64,000 nt of DNA from Sabellastarte sp. h YS-2021. Lineage: Eukaryota; Annelida; Polychaeta; Sabellida; Sabellidae. Below are positions 24,452 through 35,837 of the stretch, piece by piece. The stretch is from assembly GCA_964017235.1 (NCBI GenBank), contig OZ024929.1:17047464-17111463 (forward strand), given 5' to 3'. The notes beneath the pieces were generated by a model, which was not told where the DNA came from, did no database searches, and saw only the letters and a program-made list of their open reading frames with translations. The position numbers and the translations under genes were made by a program. Numbering within the stretch: position 1 is the stretch's first letter; every line of letters begins with the position of its first letter.

Positions 24452-24515
24452 GTCCGATGTCCGATGTCCGTTGTCCGATGTCCGATGTCCGGCGTCCGGC
24501 GTCCGATGTCCGGCG
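24452..24515. repeat. (GTCCGAT/GTCCGGC)n minisatellite
   Basis: About nine 6-7-bp units alternating GTCCGAT and GTCCGGC, near the left end of the TR3 element. Confidence 0.85.
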
Positions 24516-24848
24516 TCACGCATGGTTTCCGCTCATTTAAAGGAAAAGTATTAGAGCTATTGTCACCAAATTTGGTATGCAGGCTTATTGGGTCAGTAGC
24601 TTGCTTGGGATTGCTTTTGGCTGTTGTACCTCTTTTGCTTACTGAGTAATACTTAAGTACAGCTATTTTCAGTACCCATTGGTTTCCGTGCATTTAAGCC
24701 AAAATAATTAAAGATATTTTACTACAATTTTGAATACAAGATTGTTATGTCCATAGCTCGCTTGGTATTGCATTTGGGACTGATAGCTTTGTCAGTACAT
24801 GAGTAATAGCCATTTAGGTACTTCATTGTGTATTTTCAGTACTACTTT

Positions 24849-27775
24849 TGAGTAATTTGCTTCTATCTCCTTAACCGTGCGAGATAGAGCGATTTCGGCA
24901 AAATTTTCGACCCGTAGGGTATCTGAGGAGTGTACTCTTTCCAATTTTCAAAAAATTTTCCCCTCCCCAAAAATGGCGGCCATTTTGAATTTTCGAATTT
25001 TTGCCAAAAATGGCAAAACACTAATTTGCTTCTATCTCCTTAACCGTGCGAGATAGAGCGATTTCGGCAAAATTTTCGACCCACAGGGTATCTGAGGTCG
25101 TGTACTCTTTGCAATTTTCAAACAATTTTCCCCTCCCCAAAAATGGCGGCCATTTTGAATTTTCGAATTTTTGCCAAAAATGGCAAAACACAAATTTCCT
25201 TCTATCTCCTTAACCGTGTGAGATAGAGCGATTTCATCGAAATTTTCAACCCACAGGGTATCTAAGGAGTGTACTCTTTGCAATTTTCAAAAAATTTTCC
25301 CCTCCCCAAAAATGGCAGCCATTTTGAATTTTCGAATTTTTGCCAAAAATGGCAAAACACAAATTTGCTTCTATCTCCTTAACCGTGCGAGATAGAGCGA
25401 TTTTGTCGAAATTTTCGACCCACAGGGTATCTAAGGAATGTAATATTTGCAATTTTCAAAAAATTTTCCCCTCCCCAAAAATGGCGGCCATTTTAAATTT
25501 TCGAATTTTTGCCAAAAATGGCAAAACACAAATTTGCTTCTATCTCCTTAACCGTGCGAGATAGAGCGATTTCGTCAAAATTTTCGACCCAGAGGGTAAC
25601 TGAGAAGTGTACTCTTTGCAATTTTCAAAAAATTTTCCCCTCCCCAAAAATGGCGGCCATTTTGAATTTTCGAATTTTTGCCAAAAATGGCAAAACACAA
25701 ATTTCCTTCTATCTCCTTAACCGTGTGAGATAGAGCGATTTCGTCGAAATTTTCGACCCACAGGGTATCTAAGGAGTGTACTCTTTGCAATTTTCAAAAA
25801 ATTTTCCCCTCCCCAAAAATGGCGGCCATTTTCAATTTTCGAATTTTTGCCAAAAATGGCAAAGCACAAATTTGCTTCTATCTCCTTAACCGTGCGAGAT
25901 AGAGCGATTTCGTCGAAATTTTCGACCCACAGGGTATCTAAGGAATGTAATATTTGCAATTTTCAAAAAATTTTCCCCTCCCCAAAAATGGCGGCCATTT
26001 TAAATTTTCGAATTTTTGCCAAAAATGGCAAAACACAAATTTGCTTCTATCTCCTTAACCGTGCGAGATAGAGTGATTTCGTCGAAATTTTCGACCTACA
26101 GGGTATCTAAGGAATGCAATCTTTGCAACTTTCCAAAAATTTTCCCCTCCCCCAAAAATGGCGGCCATTTTGAATTTTCGAATTTTTGCCAAAAATGGCA
26201 AAACACAAATTTGCTTCTATCTCCTTAACCGTGCGAGATAGAGCGATTTCGTGGAAATTTTCGACCCACAGGGTATCTAAGGAATGTAATATTTGCAATT
26301 TTCAAAAAATTTTCCCCTCCCCAAAAATGGCGGCCATTTTGAATTTTCGAATTTTTGCCAAAAATGGCAAAACACAAATTTCCTTCTATCTCCTTAACCG
26401 TGTGAGATAGAGCGATTTCGTCGAAATTTTCAACCCACAGGGTATCTAAGGAGTGTACTCTTTGCAATTTTAAAAAAATTTTCCCCTCCCCAAAAATGGC
26501 GGCCATTTTGAATTTTCGAATTTTTGCCAAAAATGGCAAAACACAAATTTGCTTCTATCTCCTTAACCGTGCGAGATAGAGCGATTTCGTCGAAATTTTC
26601 GACCCACAGGGTATCTAAGGAATGCAATCTTTGCAATTTTCAAAAAATTTTCCCCTCCCCAAAATTGGCGGCCATTTTGAATTTTCGAATTTTTGCCAAA
26701 AATGGCAAAACACAAATTTGCTTCTATCTCCTTAACCGTGCCAGATAGAGCGATTTCGTCAAAATTTTCGACCCACAGGGTATCTGAGCATTGTAGTCTT
26801 GGTAATTTTTAAAAAATTTTCCCCTCCCCAAAAATGGCGGCCATTTTGAATTTTCGAATTTTTGCCAAAAATGGCAAAACACAAATTTGCTTCTATCTCC
26901 TTAACCGTGCGAGATAGAGCGATTTCGTCAAAATTTTCGACCCACAGGGTATCTGAGCATTGTACTCTTGGTAATTTAAAAAAAATTTTCCCCTCCCCAA
27001 AAATGGCGGCCATTTTGAATTTTCGAATTTTTGCCAAAAATGGCAAAACACTAATTTGCTTCTATCTCCTTAACCGTGCGAGATAGAGCGATTTCGTCAA
27101 AATTTTCGACGCACAGGGTATCTAAGCAATGCAATCTTTGCAATTTTCAAAAAATTTTCCCCTCCCCAAAAATGGCGGCCATTTTGAATTTTCGAAGTTT
27201 TGCCAAAAATGGCAAAACACAAATTTCCTTCTATCTCCTTAACCATGCGAGATAGAGCGATTTCGTCAAAATTTTCGACCCACAGGTATTTGAGCATTGT
27301 ATTCTTGGCAATTTAAAAAAAAATTTCCCCTCCCCTAAAATGGCGGCCATTTTGAATTTTCGAATTTTTGCCAAAAATGGCAAAACACAAATTTGCTTCT
27401 ATCTCCTTAACCATGCGAGATAGAGCGATTTCGTCGAAATTTTTCAACCCACAGGGTATCTAAGGAATGTAATCTTTGCAATTTTCAAAAAATTTTCCCC
27501 TCCCCAAAAATGGCAGCCATTTTGAATTTTCGAATTTTTGCCCAAAATGGAAAAACACAAACTGGCCTTAACCGTGCAAAATAGAGTTATTTTGTTGAAA
27601 TTTTCGACCCATAGGGTATCTAAGAAATGTACTCTTGGCAATTTTCAAAAAAATTTCCTTTTCCCAAAAATGGCGGCCATTTTGAATTTTCAAATTTTTG
27701 CCAAAAACAGGAATTTGCTTCTATCTTCTTAACCGTGCAAGATAGAGTGATTTCGTCAAAATTTTCAACCCAACC
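24849..27775. repeat. About 17 tandem copies of a 169-bp monomer
   Basis: Each monomer runs CTATCTCCTTAACCGTG, GATAGAGCGATTTCGTC, GAAATTTTCGACCCACAGGG, AATTTTCCCCTCCCC, AAAATGGCGGCCATTTT, TTTTGCCAAAAATGGCAAAA. Start-to-start spacing is 169-170 bp for most copies; copies become shorter and more diverged after about 27500. Every copy carries two short inverted repeats. The open frames of about 74 codons on both strands recur once per monomer and are not genes. Confidence 0.95.
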
Positions 27776-27930
27776 AATGCAAAAAGGCATGAAGCTGAAA
27801 TAATTTACATCTACACTAACAAATATTTAAGCATCATTGATATATTTTACAAATGAAACAGGGTCTTGTAAGACTACTGTACAATTTGGGCAAAAGGTTC
27901 ATGGGTGGACATTACACATGATAATGTGTG

Positions 27931-28280
27931 TTCTTCTATGCTATCCTGTTTCTATTCGCATCTACTATCAACAGGGCGGCCTATTTCTAGTTTAAATCTG
28001 TATTAATATCTCAAGTAGAAATTAATAGAAAAAGTGAAAAATAATTCTAATGAATTTCTTTAAAAATGAAGAATTAGTGAAATTTTCTTCTAGTTAAACT
28101 TTTTACTTGTGCAGAATGTATTCAATTTGATGATCTAATTATCATTCTCCCAAATTTGTTATGATATTGTGTATTACTAAACTGCCTGTCTTCTATTTTA
28201 AGACTATTTTGTTTATTATCCAGCCAAAATCTTTCTCTTCCAAAATGGCTGTATAATGGCATGGAGGTCCTTCTCTATTC
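27931..28280. other. AT-rich DNA, nothing recognised
   Basis: No gene or element end was seen. Confidence 0.4.
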
Positions 28281-28375
28281 ATAATTCTAATTCTAATAGT
28301 ACTTTCATAGCGCTTAATCTGCATCTAAAGACAGACTCCAGGCACATGATACAGAAAAGCAGAAATCCATAATCC
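28281..28375 (-). mobile_element. L2/CR1-like 3' tail
   Basis: Minus strand: CTGGAGTCTGTCTTTAGATG, GATTAAGCGCTATGAAAGTA, then a short ATTAGA repeat. This matches the tail of the LINE at 37175-39390. Upstream of it (to about 28570) may be SINE or LINE body, but no coding was recognised. Confidence 0.6.
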
Positions 28376-28770
28376 TATAGCCGGAGACATGGGACATGAA
28401 GTGCCATAGTTTCTTTCCAAGACAACGTAGAATATTTATTATCTGAACTTGATGGTTCAAGTCACAGAGTTTTACATCCTGTTCAACAGCTATGGTCATA
28501 TTGGGATAGTCCCTCAACATTGCCAATAGCAGAGTCAAACCTTACACAGAGAGGTGACAGATAGCCAGTGATTAGAAGCCAAATTTGCTGACCACTACTA
28601 AACTGAGGCCCTCCACAGAAGGTTTTTTGTAAAAGAGGTATTTTGGTATAAAAATGAGTGGAAATAAGAAAGTTAAGATAGCAGAAATGTGTTTATGAAA
28701 TAGAATATTCAGTAAATCTAAAAGTTTTAACAATAGAGATTCTCATTCAGTAGCCTGAGTGTTTATAACT

Positions 28771-29025
28771 ACCTCTTCCAGGGAGGTTATGTAATTGGTG
28801 GTGTGCATATATCTGTTTGTTTGCAAAATAACTTGAAAAGTTATGGATGAATTTTGATGAAATTTTCAGGAAATGGAACAAGGAAGAGTTTTGTGGTTAA
28901 ATTTTAGTGGTTATATGGATTACTGTCTGGATCAAGGAATTTTTAAAGGATTGTTATGATATAACTCTTAAACAGTTTTGGAGGTGTTGGACCTTGACAG
29001 AGGTATGCACTCTCTGAGTGCTTTT
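28771..29025 (+). mobile_element. Hairpin-ended short element, copy 2
   Basis: It has ACCTCTTCCAGGGAGGTTAT at the 5' end, GCACTCTCTGAGTGC (29007-29021) at the 3' end and TTTGCAAAATAA, GAATTTTGATGA and GTGTTGGAC in between, in the same order as 5546-5806. Confidence 0.6.
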
Positions 29026-29587
29026 GTTATTCCTTATGTGTCGTGAAAAAGGTTGTTGATTTGGACCAGTTATTAATTTACAATAAAAAAGGGTAGAAAT
29101 ACGGAAATCCAGAATCCATATGTATTTTTTCAAACTGACTTTTGAATGAGAATCTCTTTTCACTGTGATGGTAATAAGCCATCGAGATGTTGTCTACAAA
29201 ATGTTTTGAAGGCAATGGTAAACTGAAATTATTCACATCTAGTAGAAGTTTCTGAAAGGCTGCATTATGGGTGCTTCATGGTGTACATTGTGCGACATTT
29301 TACTTACATTTCATTTATCTGAATGTTTTGGTAAAGATGATTTTGGTTTGGCTAATGGAAAATCAGAAAACAAGGCCGAAATGTCTTTCGGTCTACATGT
29401 GCGATCTGCAAAGCCATCAGAGAGGAGTAGCGCACTAGGATTTTAGTCAGATACATCCCACAACTGGACTGGAACTCGGGCAGTCATCCAAATACTAATA
29501 TATCCCATTAAGCATTATTGCTTAACTTCAGTGATGAGACACATACTCATTACGATCCACCCCCTACCCTCCCCCCACCCCTGATAA
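29026..29587. other. Nothing recognised
   Basis: No gene or repeat end was seen in this stretch. Confidence 0.35.
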
Positions 29588-30005
29588 CAGGGTGTATCCA
29601 GTCATGGAAAACCTGGAAAAGTCATGGATTTCCATTGTTTCCAGGCCTGGAAAAGTCATGAAAATCGACTCCAGGTTTTGGAAAATTCATAAAAAGTCAT
29701 GGAAATTAAAAGGCATCCTCTCGCGAAATGGCGTTGTTGTTTTTCTTTCATTTAGCATTTCCATACAAGGATATATGTAATGAGACTGAATTTTAGTGTC
29801 TTCCACATCTTCCTGTACTGTGACTGGAATCTTGTGCGTGGTTCTCAAAGGCAAAACTGGCCTTTTGCATCTTCCTTTGTGGCGTTGGTACATGTCTCTT
29901 TCATGCCACAAAGCATGTAAAAGGTCCCTGATTTTAAAGCTTTGGTCATGGAGTAGTCATGGAAAAGTCATGGTAAAAATATTGAAATTTAGTGGATACA
30001 CCCTG
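29588..30005. mobile_element. hAT-like non-autonomous element
   Basis: It begins CAGGGTGTATCCA and ends with the inverse TGGATACACCCTG (13 bp). Subterminal GTCATGGAAAAGTCATGG-type repeats lie near both ends, a pattern common in animal hAT-derived elements. A clean 8-bp target duplication is not visible; TGATA occurs beside both ends. Confidence 0.7.
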
Positions 30006-30808
30006 TGATATGTTGGCAATCCTGAAAATTAGATGTTTGGGAAGTCAATTTCTTTTCTTAGGGACATTCTTGACCAATAATCTTAATGTTTGGGATGGTC
30101 AGCTGAAGTGTGCTAATGTTTAGAAGCCAATAGTGAGTCTCTTTGGTAACTTCAAACTGTTTGAATTTGGTGTAAACTTTCTGCAATCCTTACGATTATT
30201 ATCAGATCTTACATTTGGAAAATCAATCCTAAACCCATCTCAACAATCGTAACCCATTTTTCTTAACTCATACAGGAATTCGCAACATTTTTTTAACTCA
30301 TAGACATTCGTAATGTTAGATATATATTTGTTTTGTACTTGCATTTCTTTTAATGTTATATATAATTAAAATTGATGCCTTTTCTCGACTTTGGCACTAC
30401 CCAAAGAAAAAAATAGAAATATTTTGGAGATGGAAAATGTATTGATTCTATTGAAATACCCTAATTTTCTATGGTAAATGCCTGCTTTCTCATTACTGTG
30501 CAACACTTTAAACTAGAGCTGCAAAATGCAATAATTTGTGTACTTCAGTACTGTTTCACCGGTATGCTGCTCTTCAAGAAGTTTTCCTTTCAGCAGTAAA
30601 TGCAACAGAATTCGCATTTTTCTCTGAAGATTGCCTGAAATTGGTCTATATATGTCTGACTCACTTTTGATACGAATATTTTAAAAAATGCCAATTTTTG
30701 GTTGGAAAAGAGTGTCTTTTTTCGTAATTTTCTACTCCGAAATATGCATTACTATACTTTTTAAGGAGAACTGAAGCACTCTTTAACAGCTGAACATTAA
30801 ACATGTTA
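30006..30808. other. AT-rich DNA, nothing recognised
   Basis: No gene or repeat end was seen. Confidence 0.35.
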
Positions 30809-31120
30809 GCCTATATGGTATAGCTTGACCAGTTCCCACTGAAGTTAAGCAGTACTGGGCTTGGTTAGTACTTGGATGGATCACCATCTGAGTTCTGGGG
30901 TAGGTATGGGTAGATGCATATTTACTTGGATGACCACTTAATGGTTGTCCCAGGCCTTACATGATTGGGAAAGTTGGTAGTTGCTTACCGTTAGTTGGCA
31001 CTTTACAGAACCTTGACCAACTGTATGTACTGGTTTCCTCTGCCCATAAGACTACCTGTTGTAATATGACCTGTACCTGAAAACGACGTAAAAATCAAAA
31101 TAATAAATGAATAAATAAAT
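30809..31120 (+). mobile_element. 5S rRNA-headed SINE (SINE3 type)
   Basis: The first ~95 bp derive from 5S rRNA: GCCTATATGGTATAGC start, GAAGTTAAGCAG (A-box region), GGGCTTGGTTAGTACTTGGA TGG (C-box region). The body has GGTAGTTGCTTACCG, CTTGACCAACTGTATGTACT, GGTTTCCTC and GAAAACGACGTAAA, and the tail is an AATA-rich run. It is not a working 5S gene, because the 3' part of 5S is absent. The body matches that of the tRNA-headed SINE at 23522-24187. Confidence 0.85.
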
Positions 31121-31634
31121 GGTGGTCCTGTCTCAATATAACTGAAACAAGGGACTAGGCATGACATTAAATAATCCATCAATTAAACATAACCATTCCG
31201 AGTGACCCAGCATCAGAAATTAAATCAATAGAATAAGTGAAAAACCTCTTTAATTAGAGATTGGTAAATTTTACAGTCTGGATTGTGTATATTCAGTATA
31301 AATGTATCCATACCTTTATAAAATATATGATTGTTGTACCTATTTCCAGTGTATTACAAAAATTGTACAGAATTTTTTTTGGTGTAATATTTGAAACATT
31401 TCATCTTATAGAATTGTGATTATAATAAACAACACTTTTATTTCAAGAATATATAGCTTCTGTTAATATTTTTCTGGAAAAACATGCACATGTCTGATAT
31501 TAAAACCGTTTAGACCAGAATGTGGAATGGACCGGATTCCGGTTCATGAAGGGTACACAAATATTTTCACCAGTTTTCAACTGTAGGTGTACACATTACT
31601 GAGTATACAACAAAATAACTTAAATCGTTAATTT
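31121..31634. other. Nothing recognised
   Basis: AT-rich DNA without gene features. Confidence 0.35.
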
Positions 31635-31874
31635 TGTTGGAGGTGCCCTATATTATTTCTTTATTTTTATGCATTTTAAATTTTGAAGTGACAAAAATAT
31701 ACGTCGGCCATATCTAAGTCTTTGTTTACAAAAGTCTAAGATTGACTTAGCCAAAACTTAGACTTAGCAGCCTTGTAAAGCCCTCTACATTTAAGACCAC
31801 AGACTTAGCCTGAATTTAAGATAAAAGTCTTAACTTTAAGTCAGGGCCAAGCCCTTTAGTGAAACGTACCCCTG
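31635..31874. mobile_element. MITE-like element D (partial copy of the element A family)
   Basis: It shares CATTTTAAATTTTGAAGTG, GGCCATA, TTTACAAAAG and the right-arm CTTAACTTTAAGTC motif, ending near GTACCCCTG. The left arm is absent. Confidence 0.55.
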
Positions 31875-32209
31875 AACTGTGAGATTTTTGTTGATTTAAA
31901 GACTCCAGTTTGCCCTTGTATCGCCCTAGGGTGATTAATAGCTGCACCAAGCATGTTATGTGATTGTTGGATTCTGTTTTTTTTTCTTGGCAAGATTAAA
32001 AAAAAAACATTTCACAGAATTATACTGAATTAAATTTTCAAAGTAGGTGGGTCTTAGTCTGACTCTTTAAGTTTACACAGTTCAGTGCTGACAATTCATG
32101 AGCTTACATACAATTTGAAAATATTTAACTTGTCTGGACTCATTTGTGGCTCAATGTGTTTTGTGTTTTGATAGTATCTGTTTGGTTTCATAAGTGTACA
32201 GTACATCAG

Positions 32210-32383
32210 GATTTGTATTTGTTTAAGACATGTTTGCCACCATACAGACCGCGTTACCAGTACATTACAGATTCTTCACGCAGGAGAGGTCAAGGTGGGA
32301 GAAAGGAATTTGTAAGCGAGCACTACCAAGACATAAGGTCTCTTTTGGGATTCATAGCAGATGGCAAATGTCATGTGATGTGA
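32210..32383 (+). CDS. Possible terminal exon of an unidentified protein with a CaaX-like C-terminus
   Basis: After a pyrimidine-rich stretch and an AG at 32209, the frame reads DLYLFKTCLPPYRPRYQYIT, then a basic SSRRRGQGGRKE, EHYQDIRSLLGFI and DGKCHVM before TGA at 32381-32383. C-H-V-M fits a prenylation CaaX box and the preceding basic run fits a membrane-bound tail. The composition is far less AT-driven than nearby frames. No family is recognised, no upstream exon was found, and an alternative acceptor at 32227 is possible. It could be a pseudogene fragment. Confidence 0.35.
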   Translation, partial: DLYLFKTCLPPYRPRYQYITDSSRRRGQGGRKEFVSEHYQDIRSLLGFIADGKCHVM

Positions 32384-33297
32384 GGATAATTCAACAACAA
32401 AACACACGTGTGGTTTTTCTTGCTTAAAGTCTTTATTTGAAGATATGGTAAATTTTGGGGAAGTAAAAATATAGTGAATATGTTGTTTATTTGTAGTATT
32501 GTTATTCTGAGTGAACTTTGACAATTGACCAAAACTTCTGAATATACACCTTTTAGGACATTATTTCTATATGCAATCAGTAGGCCAGCTTGGCACAAAA
32601 CATGGAATTTACACAGAAAAAATCCCCCAAAACAATTGGACTTGTTGACGCTGATCTGTAACACGAAGTAATGCATCCCCATAAATAATGTATCCCACCT
32701 TTGATCTTTTGGGTATGCATTATTTTTCTGCAATATTTTTTATGCCAATCAATAGCGGGATTAAGGGTGCAGAATTTTGCTGTGAAATAGTGTATCCCTT
32801 CCAAAAAGTGTAATCCCCTTGTCCTAATCAAAGGTGTTGTCTCTGTATCTAATTATGGAACAGCAACGTAGCCCCCCAAACAACCCCTAACTGAAAACAA
32901 TAGTTCATCATTATAAAACCCATATCCCCTCCCCTCCCACACCCAACCCAGTTTTATGAATTGAATACTTTCACCCTAATTCCCATTTTACACGTCAGTT
33001 CATTTTAACTGTATCTTTAAATTGTACTTAGATATAATTTACATAATTATTTTTACAATGTAAGGCACAAACAACATAAAGGATATCTAGGGGATAGTTT
33101 AATATTTCTCAGGGCCAGAGGGTATATTATTTTGCAAGGGGAAACACTATTTTGGAAGGGATACAATATATTGCAAGCCCCCTTGCAAAATTTTGCATCC
33201 CCACACACTTCTTAGGTCATGCATTATTTTGAGTACACTGGCATAGCTAATCGTCCTTTAGGTAAGATATTCAATTGTAAAAATTTGATTTACTGAT
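32384..33297. other. Nothing recognised
   Basis: It holds short degenerate repeats around GTATCCC/GCATTATTTT (32670-32830 and 33120-33235) but no gene or clear element. Confidence 0.35.
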
Positions 33298-33467
33298 TAA
33301 ATTTTCATTTTATTACGCTACAATAGCTTACCATGTGGGACTCAATGCTGTACTCGGATGGCCACAAGGCATCATGGCCAACATCTAAGAAAAATAGACA
33401 TTTATAGTCGGCCGTAGCCTCTTGTCGTCACGTGATAACTTCTGACCAATCGCCCTACTTTCTCGTT
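33298..33467 (+). repeat. DIRS-1 left inverted terminal repeat
   Basis: It contains TAGCTTACCATGTGGGACTC, GGCCACAAGGCATCATGGCC, AGAAAAATAGACATTTATAG and CCAATCGCCCTACTTTCTCG, all found inverted at 41630-41816. Visible differences over about 150 bp are three substitutions and a 3-nt indel. The outermost ~25 bp differ from the right end, as usual for DIRS. Confidence 0.92.
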
Positions 33468-33693
33468 GGCCATGTTGACTGGTAGCTGTTTGTAAATATA
33501 CAGACATTTTCATTTATTTCTCAGTTTTTACTTATTGTTGGAGGTTCTTTTTTGGCTATTTCTTTTATTATATAACATAGATCATTCTGTAAAATTTTTA
33601 TTTTGACAGGATAAGTATAGTTCTTGTTTTCGTGTGTTTTGAGTTTTCATCGGTTCAGGCCCTTTACATTGTACGTCTTTTATTGCGTTTAAA

Positions 33694-35834
33694 ATGTCCA
33701 TCCACCAAACGAATAAAGACAAACCAAGAGCTCAGAAATGCCGCCATTTTTGTTTTAGTTTCGATTTACACAACTATTGCCCTACCTGTAGGGAGGCTGG
33801 CAAGGGTAATGACCCCTGTGTCACCTTTGAAACGCCCTGTGATATCTGTGCATCTTTTACAGATGACCAGATGAAGAAAATTCAGCACAGGAAACGCTAT
33901 CTTAAAAAACAAAAGGCGGACATTAATACAAAAGATGATGAACTTGATCTCTTGGGCGAAGGCGACGGGGATTTCTTCACTGGCTCAAATGCAGACCTCG
34001 AGAGTGACCTCAGCCCCTTCCTTTCAGTTCTTTATCACTTAAAACACCAGCCAAATCTGTCCGACCCACCCCAGGTACTGCCTTGCAACAAAAAATTGAA
34101 ACAAATCTTGAAAAATCCCTGGGCAATTCTTTAAATATTCATTTACAGCAACAAATGGGTTCCTTCCCGGCATCCATGTTGGAAGCTTTTCAGTCGCTCC
34201 AAGAGGAGTTGACTGCTAAAAAGCAAACAGAGGTGGATCAGACCTCGTTTCCTGCTTCCAAACCTGGTACATCCAGTACTGCTATTAATCTGGACCTACC
34301 CCCTCCGAGACCCAGAACTAACATTCAAACCGAGGATATGGATGTGGACTACGGTCCAGCACTCCCTCCTCGTCTCGTACTTGACCAGCATGATACCTTG
34401 GATCAGTACGTTGCTACATCTGAACTACCTCCGAAAAAGGTCTCAGACAAACCCAAAAAGCATAGCCACTCTCGCAGTAGGCATGAAATTGAATCCAGGT
34501 ATGCCTTGGATCAATCTAATGAGGAATCCGATGAACCTCGGATCCCTTCTACCAAACCTAAAAAGCACTCTGATAAGAGTAAACACAAATCAAGGTCCAG
34601 CTATGTGTCATCTTCCTCAGGGGAGGATCAGTCCCCTGTAGCCAGACACAGGTCTTCTAAGCCCTCTGGGGCTCAGCCCTCAGGGGCTGTTTCTGATCAA
34701 GACCTCCCTCAACATGATCCAGACCCCCCTTACTATAGGGAAGTAGCTCTGTCTGATATTCCCTCACAGTACGCTGAAGAGCGCATTCTTTCCCTCCCTG
34801 ACCCCAGGGAGTCTATGCCTAGGTCCTCAACTTCAGTCATGGGTCTGGACGATGAGAAAGGCCGTCAAGAGCTCAGACCTAGAGGTCCTTCCTCTATTCT
34901 TCCACTTAGCTCAGTTATCAAGGACGCCTTTGATAAATTTCAACATGACTTTAAGGCTGCTAATTTACCCGAGGGTAAATACGTCAAGCCTCCTCCATCC
35001 ACTTCTAAGTGGTACAGGGTGGGACAGCCCTGTTATCAGGACAAATATCAGGAGTTGAATACAGATTTCGCCAAAATCTGTATTACTCCTAAACCCTCTG
35101 GGGCCCCCATGGGCAAGGTCCCCCTACCAATTCTCAAAGAGTTGGAGCATCAGGCTAGGCAAAATATTCAACCCTCAATTTCACCGCTGCCTTTGCTAAA
35201 ACTTCTTCTTCTTGCAATGCTTCCCTCGAGAAGTGTCAACATAGCATTAAGTCAACTGTCAAGAAGATTACTGTAAGTCACAGATCCAAAAAGGTGCCAA
35301 TCCTGAAAAAGCAGCAAATCCCGGATATGAGGAAGTCTGTGAGTACATGGATTTTTGGAATAAGACAGTTCTTATTCAACACAGGGCCCTTACATGCCTC
35401 AGCAATCCCTAGCCCATATTCTCCAGAGGGAATTTTATTCTATGGCTAATACCGGCTTGCTTAGGCGCGAAGCCGAAATGACCCTCTTACAACCTCAACT
35501 GGGGGAAACGAGACGCCAAGAACTCAGGAACTCGTCCTTTTGGGACCCTTCCTTGTTTTAGTCTCAACTTGTGAAGGAAGGTGAAGACTTCCTCCTCAAA
35601 AAAGTCACCTCTAAAGACTCTCAGGGTTTCGCACCCTATCAGAATAAGCCCTTTCGTGGTCCCCACAACAAGAGAAGAGGCTCCTACAGGAAACGCCCCT
35701 ATGAGGGCAACTCCTCACAAAGCAGTAACCAATCGTTTTCCTCAGGAAGGGGGAAACCGAACTTCAGAGGCTCCAGGGGTCGTTTTCGACCCCATAATAG
35801 GGGAAGAGGGCGTGGAAACCCCTCTTCCCAATGA
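33694..35834 (+). pseudogene. DIRS-1 gag-like ORF1 (frameshifted)
   Basis: The start MSIHQTNKDK is followed by a Cys/His cluster typical of mollusc DIRS gag (CRHFC, HNYCPTCR, PCDIC; residues about 15-60). Then comes a charged and Ser/Pro-rich middle (34083-35170) and a basic Gly/Arg-rich tail (35640-35834, RGG- and RGRG-type), likely RNA-binding. Reading changes frame near 34040-34083 and again between 35168 and 35400. An in-frame TAG lies at 35559-35561. The tail ends at TGA 35832-35834. Confidence 0.8.
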
Positions 35835-35837
35835 CTC

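Larger units (their letters stand above)
24405..27930. mobile_element. Tandem-repeat-carrying element, family TR3 (169-bp array)
   Basis: The left end TGTCCACCC (24405) and right end GGGTGGACA (27903-27911) are inverted. The left end runs into a CCACCCCCCTGGGGGGTGG palindrome and a (GTCCGAT)n run; the right end is followed by the hairpin ACACATGATAATGTGT (27914-27929). Between them lie about 330 bp of unique DNA and about 17 copies of a 169-bp monomer. Layout matches pearl-like or Helentron-associated elements of bivalves, although no replicase is present. Confidence 0.75.

Noticed and set aside
25032..27732. More than fifteen similar open frames of about 60-104 codons on both strands
   Set aside because: They repeat once per 169-bp monomer and exist on both strands at once, so they are a by-product of the array, not genes.
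24849..27775. Possible CRISPR array
   Set aside because: Monomers are about 169 bp and contiguous, with no short repeat and unique-spacer pattern, and the DNA is eukaryotic.
30809..30905. A functional 5S rRNA gene
   Set aside because: Only the 5' and middle parts of 5S are kept, with substitutions, and they continue into a SINE body and A-rich tail.
33632..33874. Frame overlapping the DIRS-1 gag start
   Set aside because: A shadow of the gag frame at 33694, without its Cys/His pattern.
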